In this document: positions 25,019 through 32,584 of the stretch, in pieces
How positions within the stretch are numbered: the stretch's first letter is position 1
How the letters are laid out: each line of letters begins with the position of its first letter
DNA from: Streptomyces prunicolor NBRC 13075
Lineage (GTDB): Bacteria > Actinomycetota > Actinomycetes > Streptomycetales > Streptomycetaceae
Reading direction: 5' to 3'
Assembly: GCF_000367365.1 (NCBI RefSeq)
Contig: NZ_BARF01000097.1
Span: forward strand, 1-64,000
DNA: 64,000 nt
The notes under the pieces: generated by a model
Databases searched by the model: none
What the model was told of the DNA's origin: nothing
Seen by the model: the letters and a program-made list of their open reading frames with translations, nothing else
Program-made: the position numbers and the translations under genes

Positions 25019-26145
25019 CCGGCGACCTTCGCGCCGCTGCGACCCGCCGCGTGCGCGCTCCGGATCGCCTCGCCCACGGCCCCCTGCGAGACGACGCCGA
25101 CCACGCGCCCGGTGCCGTCCACGCCGACCGCCCATCCGGTGGGCGACAGCACCGCTCCGTCGAGCGCGGCCCGCAGCGAGTCCTTGCCGGCCTCGAACGG
25201 GCGGCCGTAGGCGAGGAGTTGAGCGGTGTCGACGGCTCCGGCGGTGAGCGCGCCCGGCTCGCTCCAGCCCAGCGGCTTGCCGTCCAGGTCGGTGACGAGG
25301 AGGTACGGCACGTCGGGGGTGGTGCGTTCGGCGATCTGCTCGGCGGTGGAGTCGACGGCGATGATCGGGGAGGTCTTGAGGTCGAGACCGGCCGAGGAGA
25401 AGAAGGAGAGCCGGCGGATGCCGCGGTCGGCGCCGAGGAAGTCCTCGACGAAGGCGTCCGCGGGGTCGGACAACAGCTCGGCGGGCGGGGCGAATTGGGC
25501 GAGCTTGCCGCCGGTGCGCAGCACCGCGACCATCGTGCCGAGCTTGATGGCCTCGTCGATGTCGTGGGTGACGAAGACGATCGTCTTGCCCAACTCTTCC
25601 TGGAGCCGCAGGAGTTCGTCCTGGAGTCCCTTGCGGACCACGGGGTCGACGGCCGAGAACGGCTCGTCCATCAGCAGCACCGGCGGGTCGGCGGCCAGCG
25701 CACGGGCGACGCCGACGCGCTGCTGCTGTCCGCCGGAGAGCTGGTACGGGTACCGCTTGGCGAGGGCGGCGTCGAGGCCGACCCGTGCCATGAGTTCGGT
25801 GGCCCGCGCCCTGGCCTTCTCCTTGCCCCAGCCGAGCATGCGGGGCACGGTCGCGATGTTGTCGACGATCGTCCGGTGCTGGAAGAGCCCGGCGTTCTGG
25901 ATGACGTAACCCATCGACCGGCGCAGCGTGTTGACCGGCTGCTTGGTGATGTCCGCGCCGTCCAGGGAGATCGTGCCCTCGCTGGGGTCGATCATCCGGT
26001 TGATCATGCGCAGGGTGGTCGTCTTGCCGCAGCCGGAGGGGCCGACGAGGACGGTGATCGAGCGGTCCGGTATGTCCAAGGACAGTTGGTCGACCGCCAC
26101 CGTGCCGTCCGGGTACCGCTTGGTGACTGAATCTATCCGTATCAA
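25015..26145 (-). CDS. Osmolyte ABC importer ATPase with C-terminal CBS pair (OpuCA/ProV-type)
   Basis: 376 aa. I place the start at a TTG (26145) giving IRIDSVTKRYPDGTVAV; upstream sequence is not conserved-looking. Walker A GPSGCGKTT, Q-loop VIQNAGLF, signature LSGGQQQR, Walker B VLLMDEPFSAVD, H-loop VTHDID. Residues about 245-370 form two CBS domains, which in OpuA-type transporters sense ionic strength or c-di-AMP; so transport is likely gated by osmotic state. First gene of the operon. Confidence 0.93.
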   Translation of the reverse strand: MIRIDSVTKRYPDGTVAVDQLSLDIPDRSITVLVGPSGCGKTTTLRMINRMIDPSEGTISLDGADITKQPVNTLRRSMGYVIQNAGLFQHRTIVDNIATVPRMLGWGKEKARARATELMARVGLDAALAKRYPYQLSGGQQQRVGVARALAADPPVLLMDEPFSAVDPVVRKGLQDELLRLQEELGKTIVFVTHDIDEAIKLGTMVAVLRTGGKLAQFAPPAELLSDPADAFVEDFLGADRGIRRLSFFSSAGLDLKTSPIIAVDSTAEQIAERTTPDVPYLLVTDLDGKPLGWSEPGALTAGAVDTAQLLAYGRPFEAGKDSLRAALDGAVLSPTGWAVGVDGTGRVVGVVSQGAVGEAIRSAHAAGRSGAKVAG

Positions 26146-26334
26146 AACGCCGAATACCCTTCGGGTTTGGCAGAAACTGCCCGTTCTCGGCCACGGTCGC
26201 AGGCCACTGGGGGCAGAGTCTAGACCGCGAGTGTTGCGGGAACTTGGCGGGATCCGGCTCGGAGTGACCGATCGTGATCGGTGGTCGGCGGCCGGAAAGC
26301 GCTGTTGACCGGCCGGTAGCCGCGTACGACCTTG

Positions 26335-26577
26335 ATGGTCCAGGCCGACCACGCCTCCTTCCTGCGCTCGCACGGCGATCCCACCGAGTCCGCCGAGCTG
26401 ACGGCCTCGGTGGCCCACGGCGACCGGGCCGCCGGGGCCCGGCTGATCGAGCAGGCGCTGCGGGGCACGACGAACGCCGTGGGTGCCGACCATCCGCTCG
26501 TACGGGCCTGCGAGGACGCGCTGGCGACCGGAGCGGAGGAACCACCCGACTGGGACTTCGAACCCCAGCCCATCTGA
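26335..26577 (+). CDS. Small hypothetical protein
   Basis: 80 aa, acidic (C-terminus EEPPDWDFEPQPI), with strong GC3 bias along its whole length, which supports it being translated. It contains a repeated Ala-rich helical pattern (ESAELTASVAHGDRAAGARLI; LVRACEDALATG). I do not recognise a family. No clear ribosome site precedes the ATG at 26335, so the start is uncertain and the mRNA could be near-leaderless. It lies alone between the osmolyte ATPase (divergent) and the GT2 gene. Confidence 0.55.
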   Translation: MVQADHASFLRSHGDPTESAELTASVAHGDRAAGARLIEQALRGTTNAVGADHPLVRACEDALATGAEEPPDWDFEPQPI

Positions 26578-26692
26578 AGACGCCCTTCGAAGCCCCCGGC
26601 ACCCCGTCCGAACTGCCTTTCCGGGCCCCAGCATTGGGGCCCGGCCTGAGGGCGCTGTGCACAACCTGTGAGTCCGCTGATTCTCATCGGCC

Positions 26693-26712
26693 GCTCAGTG
26701 AAGGCTCAGTGA
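26693..26712 (+). promoter_or_regulatory. Direct repeat GCTCAGTGA x2 at 11-bp period
   Basis: GCTCAGTGA at 26693-26701 and 26704-26712, one helical turn apart and 32 bp upstream of the GT2 start. OmpR-type regulators bind such 11-bp direct repeats, and an OmpR-type regulator is encoded at 34073. No -35 box follows, so the exact promoter layout is unclear. Confidence 0.4.
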
Positions 26713-26743
26713 CCGCACAGACAGCACCCGGATCGTCACCGTC

Positions 26744-27586
26744 ATGAACGAACAGAACGCGGGAGGCGTCCGGCAGCGGTCGGTCGAGATCGTGGTGCCG
26801 GTGTACAACGAGGCGCACGTCCTCGCCGGCAGCATCGGCCGTCTCCACGCATACCTCGAAACGTCCTTCCCGTTCCCGTTCACGATCACCGTGGCGGACA
26901 ACGCGAGCACCGACGCCACCTGGCAGGAGGCGCTCGACCTCACCCAGCGGCTGCCGCACGTGCACGCCGTGCACCTCGACGCCAAGGGCCGGGGCCGCGC
27001 GCTGAAGCAGGTGTGGAGCCGGTCGGAGGCGGACGTCGTCGCGTACATGGACGTCGACCTGTCCACCGGTCTGGAGGGCTTCCTCCCGCTGGTCGCTCCG
27101 CTTCTCTCCGGCCACAGCGACGTGGCCATCGGCAGCCGGCTGCACCGGCAGTCGGCGGTCCAGCGCGGTGCCAAGCGCGAGTTCATCTCCCGCTCCTACA
27201 ACCTTCTCCTCAAGGCTGGCCTCGCCGCCCGCTTCTCGGACGCGCAGTGCGGCTTCAAGGCCGTCCGTACCGAGGTGTTCCGGGCGCTCGCCCCGCACAT
27301 CGAGGACACCGCCTGGTTCTTCGACACCGAACTGCTCGTCCTCGCCCAGCGCAACAAGCTCCGTATCCACGAGGTCCCGGTCGACTGGATCGACGACCCG
27401 GACAGCCGTGTCGACATCGTCCGCACCGCTCTCGACGACCTCAAGGGCATGCGCCGGATGTTCAAGAAGTCCGTCACCGGCCGCGCCCGCATCGCCGCCG
27501 TACCCCGTCGCACCCGCACCACCACCCCTGTCCTGCCCGTCGGGGCGCCCGCCTCTTCCGCGGAACACCTGGAGTACGCGTCATGA
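26744..27586 (+). CDS. GT2 glycosyltransferase, polyprenyl-phosphate mannose/glucose synthase-like
   Basis: 280 aa. A DPM1-like GT2 domain: VEIVVPVYNEAHVLAGSI at the nucleotide-binding end, ITVADNASTDATWQ, AYMDVDLSTGLEGFLPL (DxD-type metal site), and SDAQCGFKAVRTEVFRALAP, then DTAWFFDTELLVLAQR. It should transfer a sugar from a nucleotide donor to polyprenyl phosphate on the inner membrane face. There is no membrane segment of its own. The ATGA overlap with the GT39 gene implies that the two act in sequence, the second using the lipid-linked sugar outside the membrane. Confidence 0.92.
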   Translation: MNEQNAGGVRQRSVEIVVPVYNEAHVLAGSIGRLHAYLETSFPFPFTITVADNASTDATWQEALDLTQRLPHVHAVHLDAKGRGRALKQVWSRSEADVVAYMDVDLSTGLEGFLPLVAPLLSGHSDVAIGSRLHRQSAVQRGAKREFISRSYNLLLKAGLAARFSDAQCGFKAVRTEVFRALAPHIEDTAWFFDTELLVLAQRNKLRIHEVPVDWIDDPDSRVDIVRTALDDLKGMRRMFKKSVTGRARIAAVPRRTRTTTPVLPVGAPASSAEHLEYAS

Positions 27587-29769
27587 CGACCCTCGCCCCG
27601 CCCCCCAGTCAGGAAGACGCCCGGCGCTCGCACCGGGCGGCCCCGCCCGCCGACGGCGGTGTCTCGGCCCGCGCCAGAAGGCTCTTCACGGGCCCGGAGG
27701 AGGACCCGCGCTGGGCCCGCCCGGCCCTGTGGGGCATCCTGCTGCTGGCCACGGCGCTCTACGCCTGGAACCTGACCTCGATCACCGGCAACACCTTCTA
27801 CGACGCGGCCGTCTACAGCGGCACCAAGAGCTGGAAGGCGTTCTTCTTCGGCGCGCTCGACTCCGGCAGCTTCATCACGGTCGACAAACCACCGTTCGCC
27901 CTCTGGGTGATGGGCCTCTCCGCCCGCGTATTCGGTTACGGCACCTGGCAGTTGATGCTCCCGATGATCGCGGCCGGCACCGGCTCGGTCGCCCTCCTGT
28001 ACCGGCAGATCAAGCGGGACTTCGGTCCGATCGCGGGCACGATCTCCGCACTGGTCCTCACCCTCACCCCGATCACGGTGGCCATCACCCGCGACACCAA
28101 CCCGGACCCGATCCTCGTCCTGCTGATGATGCTCGGCGCCGCGGCCCTCATGAAGGCCGTCCGCAACGGGAAGTTGATGCCGCTGGTGTGGTCGGCGGTC
28201 GCGATCGGCTTCGCGTTCAACACCAAGATGATGCAGGCGTACGTCGTCCTGCCCGTGTTCTTCCTCGTCTACCTCTGGGCGACGAACGTCTCCCTCGGCA
28301 AGCGCATCCGCAACCTCGCCGTCGCCACCGTCGCGCTGATCGTCTCCAGCGCCTGGTGGATGGTGATCGTCGACCTGATCCCGGCCTCCTCCCGCCCCTA
28401 CATCGGCGGCTCCACCGACAACACGGTGTGGGACCTGGTCATCGGCTACAACGGCTTCGGCCGCATCTTCGGCGCCAGCTCCTCGGTCGGCTCGCAGGGC
28501 AACGGGGCCTCTTTCGGCGGCAGTTCGGGCCTGTACCGGATGTTCAACGAGATCATGGGCGGCCAGATCTCCTGGCTGATCCCCTTCGCCGCGATCGCGC
28601 TCATCGGCGGTCTGGTGCTGCGTGGCCGCGCTCCCCGTACGGACGCCAAGCGCGCGGCGCTGATGCTCTGGGGCGGCTGGTTCGTCCTCCACTTCCTGAC
28701 CTTCTCGCTCGCCGAGGGCACCTTCCACCCGTACTACGTCACCGCCATGGCGCCCGGTATCGCGGCCCTGGCCGGTGCAGGCGGGGTGCTGCTGTACCGC
28801 GCCTTCCGTGAGGGCTCGGCGGCCAAGTGGGCCTGGGTGCTGCCGGCGGCGATCGCGGCCAGCTCCGTCTGGGCGGTCGTCCTGCTCCAGCGGGTCTCCG
28901 GCTCCGGCACGGTGTACACGGTCGCGGAGATCGTCGTCGCCGTGGCGGGCATCGCCTCCGTACTCGGCCTGCTGGTCGGCCGGTTCACCAAGCGCCACCG
29001 CCTGATGGGCTTCGCGGCGCTGGCCGCAGTCGTCGCCCTGCTCGCCGGTCCCGCGGCCTACTCGGTCTCGGCGGCGACCTCCTCGACCAACGGCACCAAC
29101 CCGACGGCCGGTCCCAGCACCGGCGGCGGAATGGGCGGCGGCGGTGGCGGTATGGGCGGCGCGCCGAGCGGCGGCACCACGGGCAAGTCGGGCAGCGCGC
29201 CCAGCGGTTCGGGCTCCGGTTCCGGCAAGATGGGTACACCTCCGTCCGGTACGGCTCCCTCGGGCAGCGGTTCCTCGACCGGCAAGACCGGGACGACCGA
29301 GGCAGGCACCGAGTCCGGCTCGACCTCCAAGTCCACGTCCGAGTCCGGTACTCAGCAGGCCGGCGGCGGTATGGGCGGCGGCTCCCAGGTCTCGTCCGAG
29401 ATGATCACGTACCTCAAGAAGCACCAGGACGGCGCGACTTGGCTGCTGGCGGTGTCCACCGACCAGACGGCGTCCTCGATCATCCTGGAGTCCGGTCAGC
29501 CGGTGATCTCCATGGGCGGCTGGTCCGGCAGCGACAACGCGATGACCCTCGCCAAGCTCAAGTCCCTGGTGAAGTCAGGCAAGTTGCACTACATCATCGT
29601 CAGCAGCGACGGCGGCCAGGGCACCAACTCCGCGATCGCCACCTGGGTCAAGGCCCACGGCACGGCGGTCAAGTCCTCGGCGTACAGCAGCAGTTCCTCT
29701 ACGACCTCGACCTCGTCGTCGTCGACGAGCAGCGGCCTGTACCGCCTGGACGCCTCCGACGTCAGCTGA
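27583..29769 (+). CDS. GT39-family membrane glycosyltransferase (ArnT/PMT-like) with Gly/Ser-rich linker
   Basis: 728 aa. The N-terminal 480 residues are a polytopic GT-C fold: the first extracytoplasmic loop contains the catalytic-type Asp of NTFYDAAVYSG and the motif FITVDKPPFALWVMGLSARVFG, then RDTNPDPILVLLM. Residues about 505-605 are low complexity (GGMGGGGGGMGGAP, Ser/Thr/Gly/Lys runs), followed by a compact extracytoplasmic domain of about 100 residues (SEMITYLKKHQDGATWLLAV; YIIVSSDGGQG) and another Ser/Thr tail. This matches a family common in actinobacteria and thought to glycosylate exported proteins or cell-wall polymers; the acceptor is unknown. Confidence 0.9.
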   Translation: MTTLAPPPSQEDARRSHRAAPPADGGVSARARRLFTGPEEDPRWARPALWGILLLATALYAWNLTSITGNTFYDAAVYSGTKSWKAFFFGALDSGSFITVDKPPFALWVMGLSARVFGYGTWQLMLPMIAAGTGSVALLYRQIKRDFGPIAGTISALVLTLTPITVAITRDTNPDPILVLLMMLGAAALMKAVRNGKLMPLVWSAVAIGFAFNTKMMQAYVVLPVFFLVYLWATNVSLGKRIRNLAVATVALIVSSAWWMVIVDLIPASSRPYIGGSTDNTVWDLVIGYNGFGRIFGASSSVGSQGNGASFGGSSGLYRMFNEIMGGQISWLIPFAAIALIGGLVLRGRAPRTDAKRAALMLWGGWFVLHFLTFSLAEGTFHPYYVTAMAPGIAALAGAGGVLLYRAFREGSAAKWAWVLPAAIAASSVWAVVLLQRVSGSGTVYTVAEIVVAVAGIASVLGLLVGRFTKRHRLMGFAALAAVVALLAGPAAYSVSAATSSTNGTNPTAGPSTGGGMGGGGGGMGGAPSGGTTGKSGSAPSGSGSGSGKMGTPPSGTAPSGSGSSTGKTGTTEAGTESGSTSKSTSESGTQQAGGGMGGGSQVSSEMITYLKKHQDGATWLLAVSTDQTASSIILESGQPVISMGGWSGSDNAMTLAKLKSLVKSGKLHYIIVSSDGGQGTNSAIATWVKAHGTAVKSSAYSSSSSTTSTSSSSTSSGLYRLDASDVS

Positions 29770-29810
29770 TCCATTCCCCCGCACCACTCCCCGAGCCACA
29801 TTTCCCGACA

Positions 29811-29842
29811 GGAAGGGCCGCCGGTAAACCGGCGGCCCTTCC
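29811..29842 (+). terminator. Terminator hairpin, 15-bp stem with 2-nt loop
   Basis: GGAAGGGCCGCCGGT (29811-29825) pairs perfectly with 29828-29842. It lies between the convergent GT39 and ApbE genes and could stop transcription from both sides. Confidence 0.9.
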
Positions 29843-29870
29843 GCATGTCGTGGGTGAAACAGCCGTAACT

Positions 29871-30605
29871 CTAAGCAGCCACCGCAGTCGCGACCGGAAA
29901 TCCCTGCGTACGGCGGACCCGGCGCTCCGCGTCGACCGCGAACACCTCGCAGCCGGGCCGGGCGGCGGCCCAGTCGACGCCCTCCGGGCCCATCGCGAAG
30001 GCCGCGGTGGCCGTGGCGTCCGCCTCCGTGAGCGAGGCGGCCACGACGGAGATGCTGAGGAGGCCGGTCGCCGGAGTGCCGGTGCGGCCGTCGACGATGT
30101 GGTCGCCGCGCTCGTAGCGCGCCGAGGTCGCCACCGCCCCGTCGGTCAACTCCAGGACCGTGCACAGCTGGTCGGCGTGCTCGGGGTGCCGTATGCCCAC
30201 CCGCCACGGACCGCCGGCCACGACCACGTCGCCACCGGCGTTGAGGATGAAGCGCCGGGCGCCGGCGGCGGTGAGGAGTTCCGCCGCCCGCTGCACCGAC
30301 CAGCCCTTGACCACCGCGCAGGGGTCGAGGGGCCGGCCGGGCAGCCGGACGTCGAAGGCGCCGCCGGTCGCGACCCGGTACTGCTCACAGAGGTCGAGGA
30401 CCTCGGTCAAGTCGGCGCTGAGGTCCCGGAGTTGGAGCTCGCCGCGGTCATAGCGGCAGACCTCGCTGTCCGGGCGGAACGGGCTGAAGCGGGCGTCGAC
30501 CTCGCGCAGCCAGGCGAAGAGCGCGTCCGCGGTCTCCTCCCCGATGCCCTCGTCGTCGACGCGCAACGACACCGGAAAGCCCATCACATGCTCAACTCGC
30601 TGCAT
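29871..30605 (-). CDS. apbE: FAD:protein FMN transferase (ApbE)
   Basis: 244 aa. The ATG at 30605 lies 1 nt after the FMN-binding-protein stop, so the two are coupled. ApbE landmarks: MGFPVSLRV, FSPFRPDSEVCRYDRGE, GGAFDVRLPGRPLDPCAVVKGWSVQRAAELL (the conserved KG region), FILNAGGDVVVAG and TEADATATAAFAMG (metal-binding Asp/Thr region). It attaches FMN through a phosphoester to a Thr or Ser of its partner. No signal peptide is seen, unlike many secreted ApbE proteins, so flavinylation may occur before export. The likely substrate is the protein encoded just upstream. Confidence 0.93.
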   Translation of the reverse strand: MQRVEHVMGFPVSLRVDDEGIGEETADALFAWLREVDARFSPFRPDSEVCRYDRGELQLRDLSADLTEVLDLCEQYRVATGGAFDVRLPGRPLDPCAVVKGWSVQRAAELLTAAGARRFILNAGGDVVVAGGPWRVGIRHPEHADQLCTVLELTDGAVATSARYERGDHIVDGRTGTPATGLLSISVVAASLTEADATATAAFAMGPEGVDWAAARPGCEVFAVDAERRVRRTQGFPVATAVAA

Positions 30606-30606
30606 T

Positions 30607-31062
30607 TCAGGCGCCCTTGGCGTCAATGGCAGCCTGGAGCGACTGGACGTAGGCGTCGCTGGTGATCGTGGCGCCGGACACCGTGTCGATCTTCGAACTC
30701 TGCGCCTTGAGGGTCTCCTCGATCAGCACCGGGACGGCCGCGGTGGTCTGCGGGTGGTTCGGCTGCTGGAGCATGCTGACGGCGCTGATCTTGTCGCCCT
30801 CGAAGGTCACCTGGACCTGCACGGTGCCCTTGTCGGTGTTGATCGCGGTGCCCTGGACGACCTTCTTCGAGGACGTGGACGGCGTCGACGAGGACCCGGA
30901 CGACGACGAGGACGGGGACGACGAAGTGGCCGTAGGAGTCGGTGTCGAGACCGCCTCCGTGGTGGTCGTCGTGGTCGTCGTCGTCCCGATGGACGGCTCG
31001 TAGCGCCACACGGGGATCAGACCCGCGACGGACAGCACCAGGACAGGTATGACTCGCTTCAC
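30607..31062 (-). CDS. FMN-binding domain protein, extracytoplasmic, Ser/Thr-rich stalk
   Basis: 151 aa from a GTG at 31062 with GGAGG 6 nt upstream. An N-terminal membrane anchor (VIPVLVLSVAGLIPV) is followed by a stalk containing a run of nine Thr and long Ser runs (residues about 27-65), then an FMN_bind domain. The flavinylation motif is DTVSGATITS with Thr132 as the expected attachment residue. It should relay electrons outside the membrane between the ferric-reductase-like protein and an unknown acceptor. The TnpB element begins right upstream of its ribosome site. Confidence 0.92.
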   Translation of the reverse strand: MKRVIPVLVLSVAGLIPVWRYEPSIGTTTTTTTTTEAVSTPTPTATSSSPSSSSSGSSSTPSTSSKKVVQGTAINTDKGTVQVQVTFEGDKISAVSMLQQPNHPQTTAAVPVLIEETLKAQSSKIDTVSGATITSDAYVQSLQAAIDAKGA

Positions 31063-31080
31063 CGGGTACCTCCGAGGATG

Positions 31081-31100
31081 CCCCGACCTTCAGGCCGGGG
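31081..31100 (+). repeat. Left-end hairpin of the TnpB element
   Basis: CCCCGACC-TTCA-GGCCGGGG folds with a single mismatch and is followed by AGG. The right end (32543-32566) has the same pattern in the same orientation, as expected for subterminal hairpins of IS200/IS605 elements. The exact left boundary and target tetranucleotide cannot be fixed here. Confidence 0.6.
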
Positions 31101-31134
31101 AGGAATCGCGCTCCTGCGAAGCAGGGCAGGGAAA

Positions 31135-31161
31135 GCCGAATCACTGTCAGGGCGATTCGGC
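31135..31161 (-). terminator. Hairpin at the 3' end of the RHH gene
   Basis: GCCGAATC (31135-31142) and GATTCGGC (31154-31161) form an 8-bp stem. The stop codon of the ribbon-helix-helix gene (31147-31149) lies in its loop, so it likely terminates that short transcript. Confidence 0.65.
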
Positions 31162-31305
31162 GTCCGCAACGGTGGCGTCGCGCTCACCCTCCAGCCGGTA
31201 GACGATCTCGGAGTTGAGAGACCTGCGGGCGGACTTGGCCTGGGCGGTGAGCCACCGGTGCAGTTCCGCGGGGAGTCTGAGCGTGATCTTTGTTTCTTCA
31301 TCCAT
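31147..31305 (-). CDS. Arc-type ribbon-helix-helix DNA-binding protein, TnpB-associated
   Basis: 52 aa. The N-terminal strand and helices fit the Arc fold (TKITLRLPAELHRWLTAQAKSARRSLNSEIVYRLEGE). It is divergent from tnpB with only 60 bp between the two starts, so one bound dimer could cover both promoters. I recall Arc-type proteins next to TnpB genes in other Streptomyces annotations, which suggests it belongs to the element. It likely represses itself and tnpB; no toxin partner is visible. Confidence 0.8.
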   Translation of the reverse strand: MDEETKITLRLPAELHRWLTAQAKSARRSLNSEIVYRLEGERDATVADAESP

Positions 31306-31365
31306 GCCCCTAGCGTAGTTGTAGAGTGGTGGCATGACGACCCTGGAGGAAGCCGAGGATGCCGG

Positions 31366-32556
31366 ATGCGCCGGTACACCTATCGGCTCCGCCTGTCGTC
31401 GACCGCCCGCACCGCACTGGAGGCGGAGTGGGCGCGCTGCCGGTGGATCTGGAACGAGTGCTGCGCCCGCTCCAAGAAGGCGTACGCCGACGAGGAGAAG
31501 TGCGGTCCGGCCCGCCTCGACAAGATGCTGACCGAGGCCCGCACCGCGAACGCCTGGCTGCGCGAAGGCAGTTCGGTACCGCAGCAGCAGACGATCCGCG
31601 ACTTCGCCAAGTCCCGCGCCAAGGCCCTGAAGGACATCAAGGCCCGGCTGCCGCAGCACCAGCGGGCCGGGATGCCGAAACGCAAGAAGAAGCACGCGAC
31701 CGACCCAACGCTGAACTACACGCAACGCGGGTTCCGTCTCAAGGACGGACGGCTGCACCTCGCGGGCGGGATCGTGCTGAGTGTTGTGTGGTCGCGGGAC
31801 TTGCCCAAACCGCCGTCCTCCGTCCGCGTCTACCGCGACAGCCTCGGCCACTGGTACGCATCGTTCGTCGTGGCGACCACCACCGAGGCACTGCCCGCCA
31901 CCGGCCGGGTGATCGGCATCGACTGGGGAGTGAAGGAAACCGCGACCACCACCAGTGACGCCCACGACCTCCCGCATCCCCAGTACGGCAAGACCACCAC
32001 CGCCCGCCTCGCCCGCTGCCAGAAGCAGATGGCCCGCCGCTGTGCCCCCAGAGGCAAGCCGCAGTCCAAGGGCTACCGGCAGGTTCAGGCCCAGGCCTCG
32101 AAGGTCCACAAGAAGGTCGCCCGGCAACGGCAGGACACCGCCCGCAAGTGGGCCAAAACTGTCGTCCGCGATTTCGACCAGCTCGCGGTCGAAGACTTCC
32201 GCCCGAAGTTCTTGGCGAAGTCCACGATGGCCCGCAAGGCGGCGGACGCCGCGATCAGCACGACGAAGACGGCCCTGCTGGACATGAGCCGCAAGCACGG
32301 CCGGACCGTGCACCTCGTACACCCCGCGCACACCACCATGGACTGCGCACAGTGCGGAGCGAGAACCAAGCACGCACTACCTCTTTCAGAACGTACCTAC
32401 ACCTGTACCGCGTGCGGAGCTGTGTCCCCCAGGGACAAGAATTCCGCCCGCGTGATGCTGGTCCGGGCTGGTCTCAACCCGGCTGGTGCTGATCGTGTAA
32501 GAGCTGCCGGACCGCCGGTCCACAGCCAACGTGAGCCAGGAATCCCCCACCTGTAG
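31366..32556 (+). CDS. tnpB: RNA-guided endonuclease TnpB (IS200/IS605 family), intact
   Basis: 396 aa, full family length. N-terminal wedge/REC region (RYTYRLRLSSTARTALEAE), then the RuvC domain with all three acidic residues: Asp186 in IGIDWGVKE, Glu276 in LAVEDF, Asp357 in SPRDKNSARV. The inserted zinc finger is complete (Cys327, Cys330, Cys347, Cys350). No tnpA transposase is nearby, so the element is of the solo tnpB (IS1341-like) kind and not able to move by itself. The start is the ATG at 31366; RBS-like GAGGA is at 31355. The stop codon is inside the right-end hairpin. Confidence 0.92.
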   Translation: MRRYTYRLRLSSTARTALEAEWARCRWIWNECCARSKKAYADEEKCGPARLDKMLTEARTANAWLREGSSVPQQQTIRDFAKSRAKALKDIKARLPQHQRAGMPKRKKKHATDPTLNYTQRGFRLKDGRLHLAGGIVLSVVWSRDLPKPPSSVRVYRDSLGHWYASFVVATTTEALPATGRVIGIDWGVKETATTTSDAHDLPHPQYGKTTTARLARCQKQMARRCAPRGKPQSKGYRQVQAQASKVHKKVARQRQDTARKWAKTVVRDFDQLAVEDFRPKFLAKSTMARKAADAAISTTKTALLDMSRKHGRTVHLVHPAHTTMDCAQCGARTKHALPLSERTYTCTACGAVSPRDKNSARVMLVRAGLNPAGADRVRAAGPPVHSQREPGIPHL

Positions 32557-32574
32557 AGGTGGGGGAGGTTTCAA
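32430..32574 (+). ncRNA. Predicted omega-RNA (right-end RNA) scaffold of TnpB
   Basis: In IS200/IS605 elements the guide RNA is made from the tnpB 3' end through the right end. Here the right end shows a perfect 10-bp hairpin TCCCCCACCT-GTAG-AGGTGGGGGA (32543-32566), then GGTTTCAA ending at 32574. Sequence after 32574 would be the guide, here the 3' end of the ferric-reductase-like gene. The 5' limit of the RNA is a guess by analogy. Confidence 0.6.
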
Positions 32575-32584
32575 GATATGTCTC

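Noticed and set aside
26146..26664. N-terminal extension of the osmolyte ATPase by 173 residues
   Set aside because: The extra sequence has no ABC features and lacks codon bias; it also overlaps the small ORF on the other strand. The TTG at 26145 starts at the expected family position.
29101..29375. Gly/Ser-rich stretch as a repeat-insertion or frameshift in the GT39 gene
   Set aside because: The reading frame stays open with normal codon bias and is followed by a folded-looking domain, so it is a natural linker.
30544..31365. A 274-residue N-terminal extension of TnpB
   Set aside because: It runs antisense through the FMN-binding gene and has no family similarity; TnpB starts at the ATG at 31366.
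31334..31531. Small ORF beginning at an ATG just upstream of tnpB
   Set aside because: It is out of frame with tnpB, quickly becomes Arg/Pro/Ser-rich, and is best explained as a shadow.
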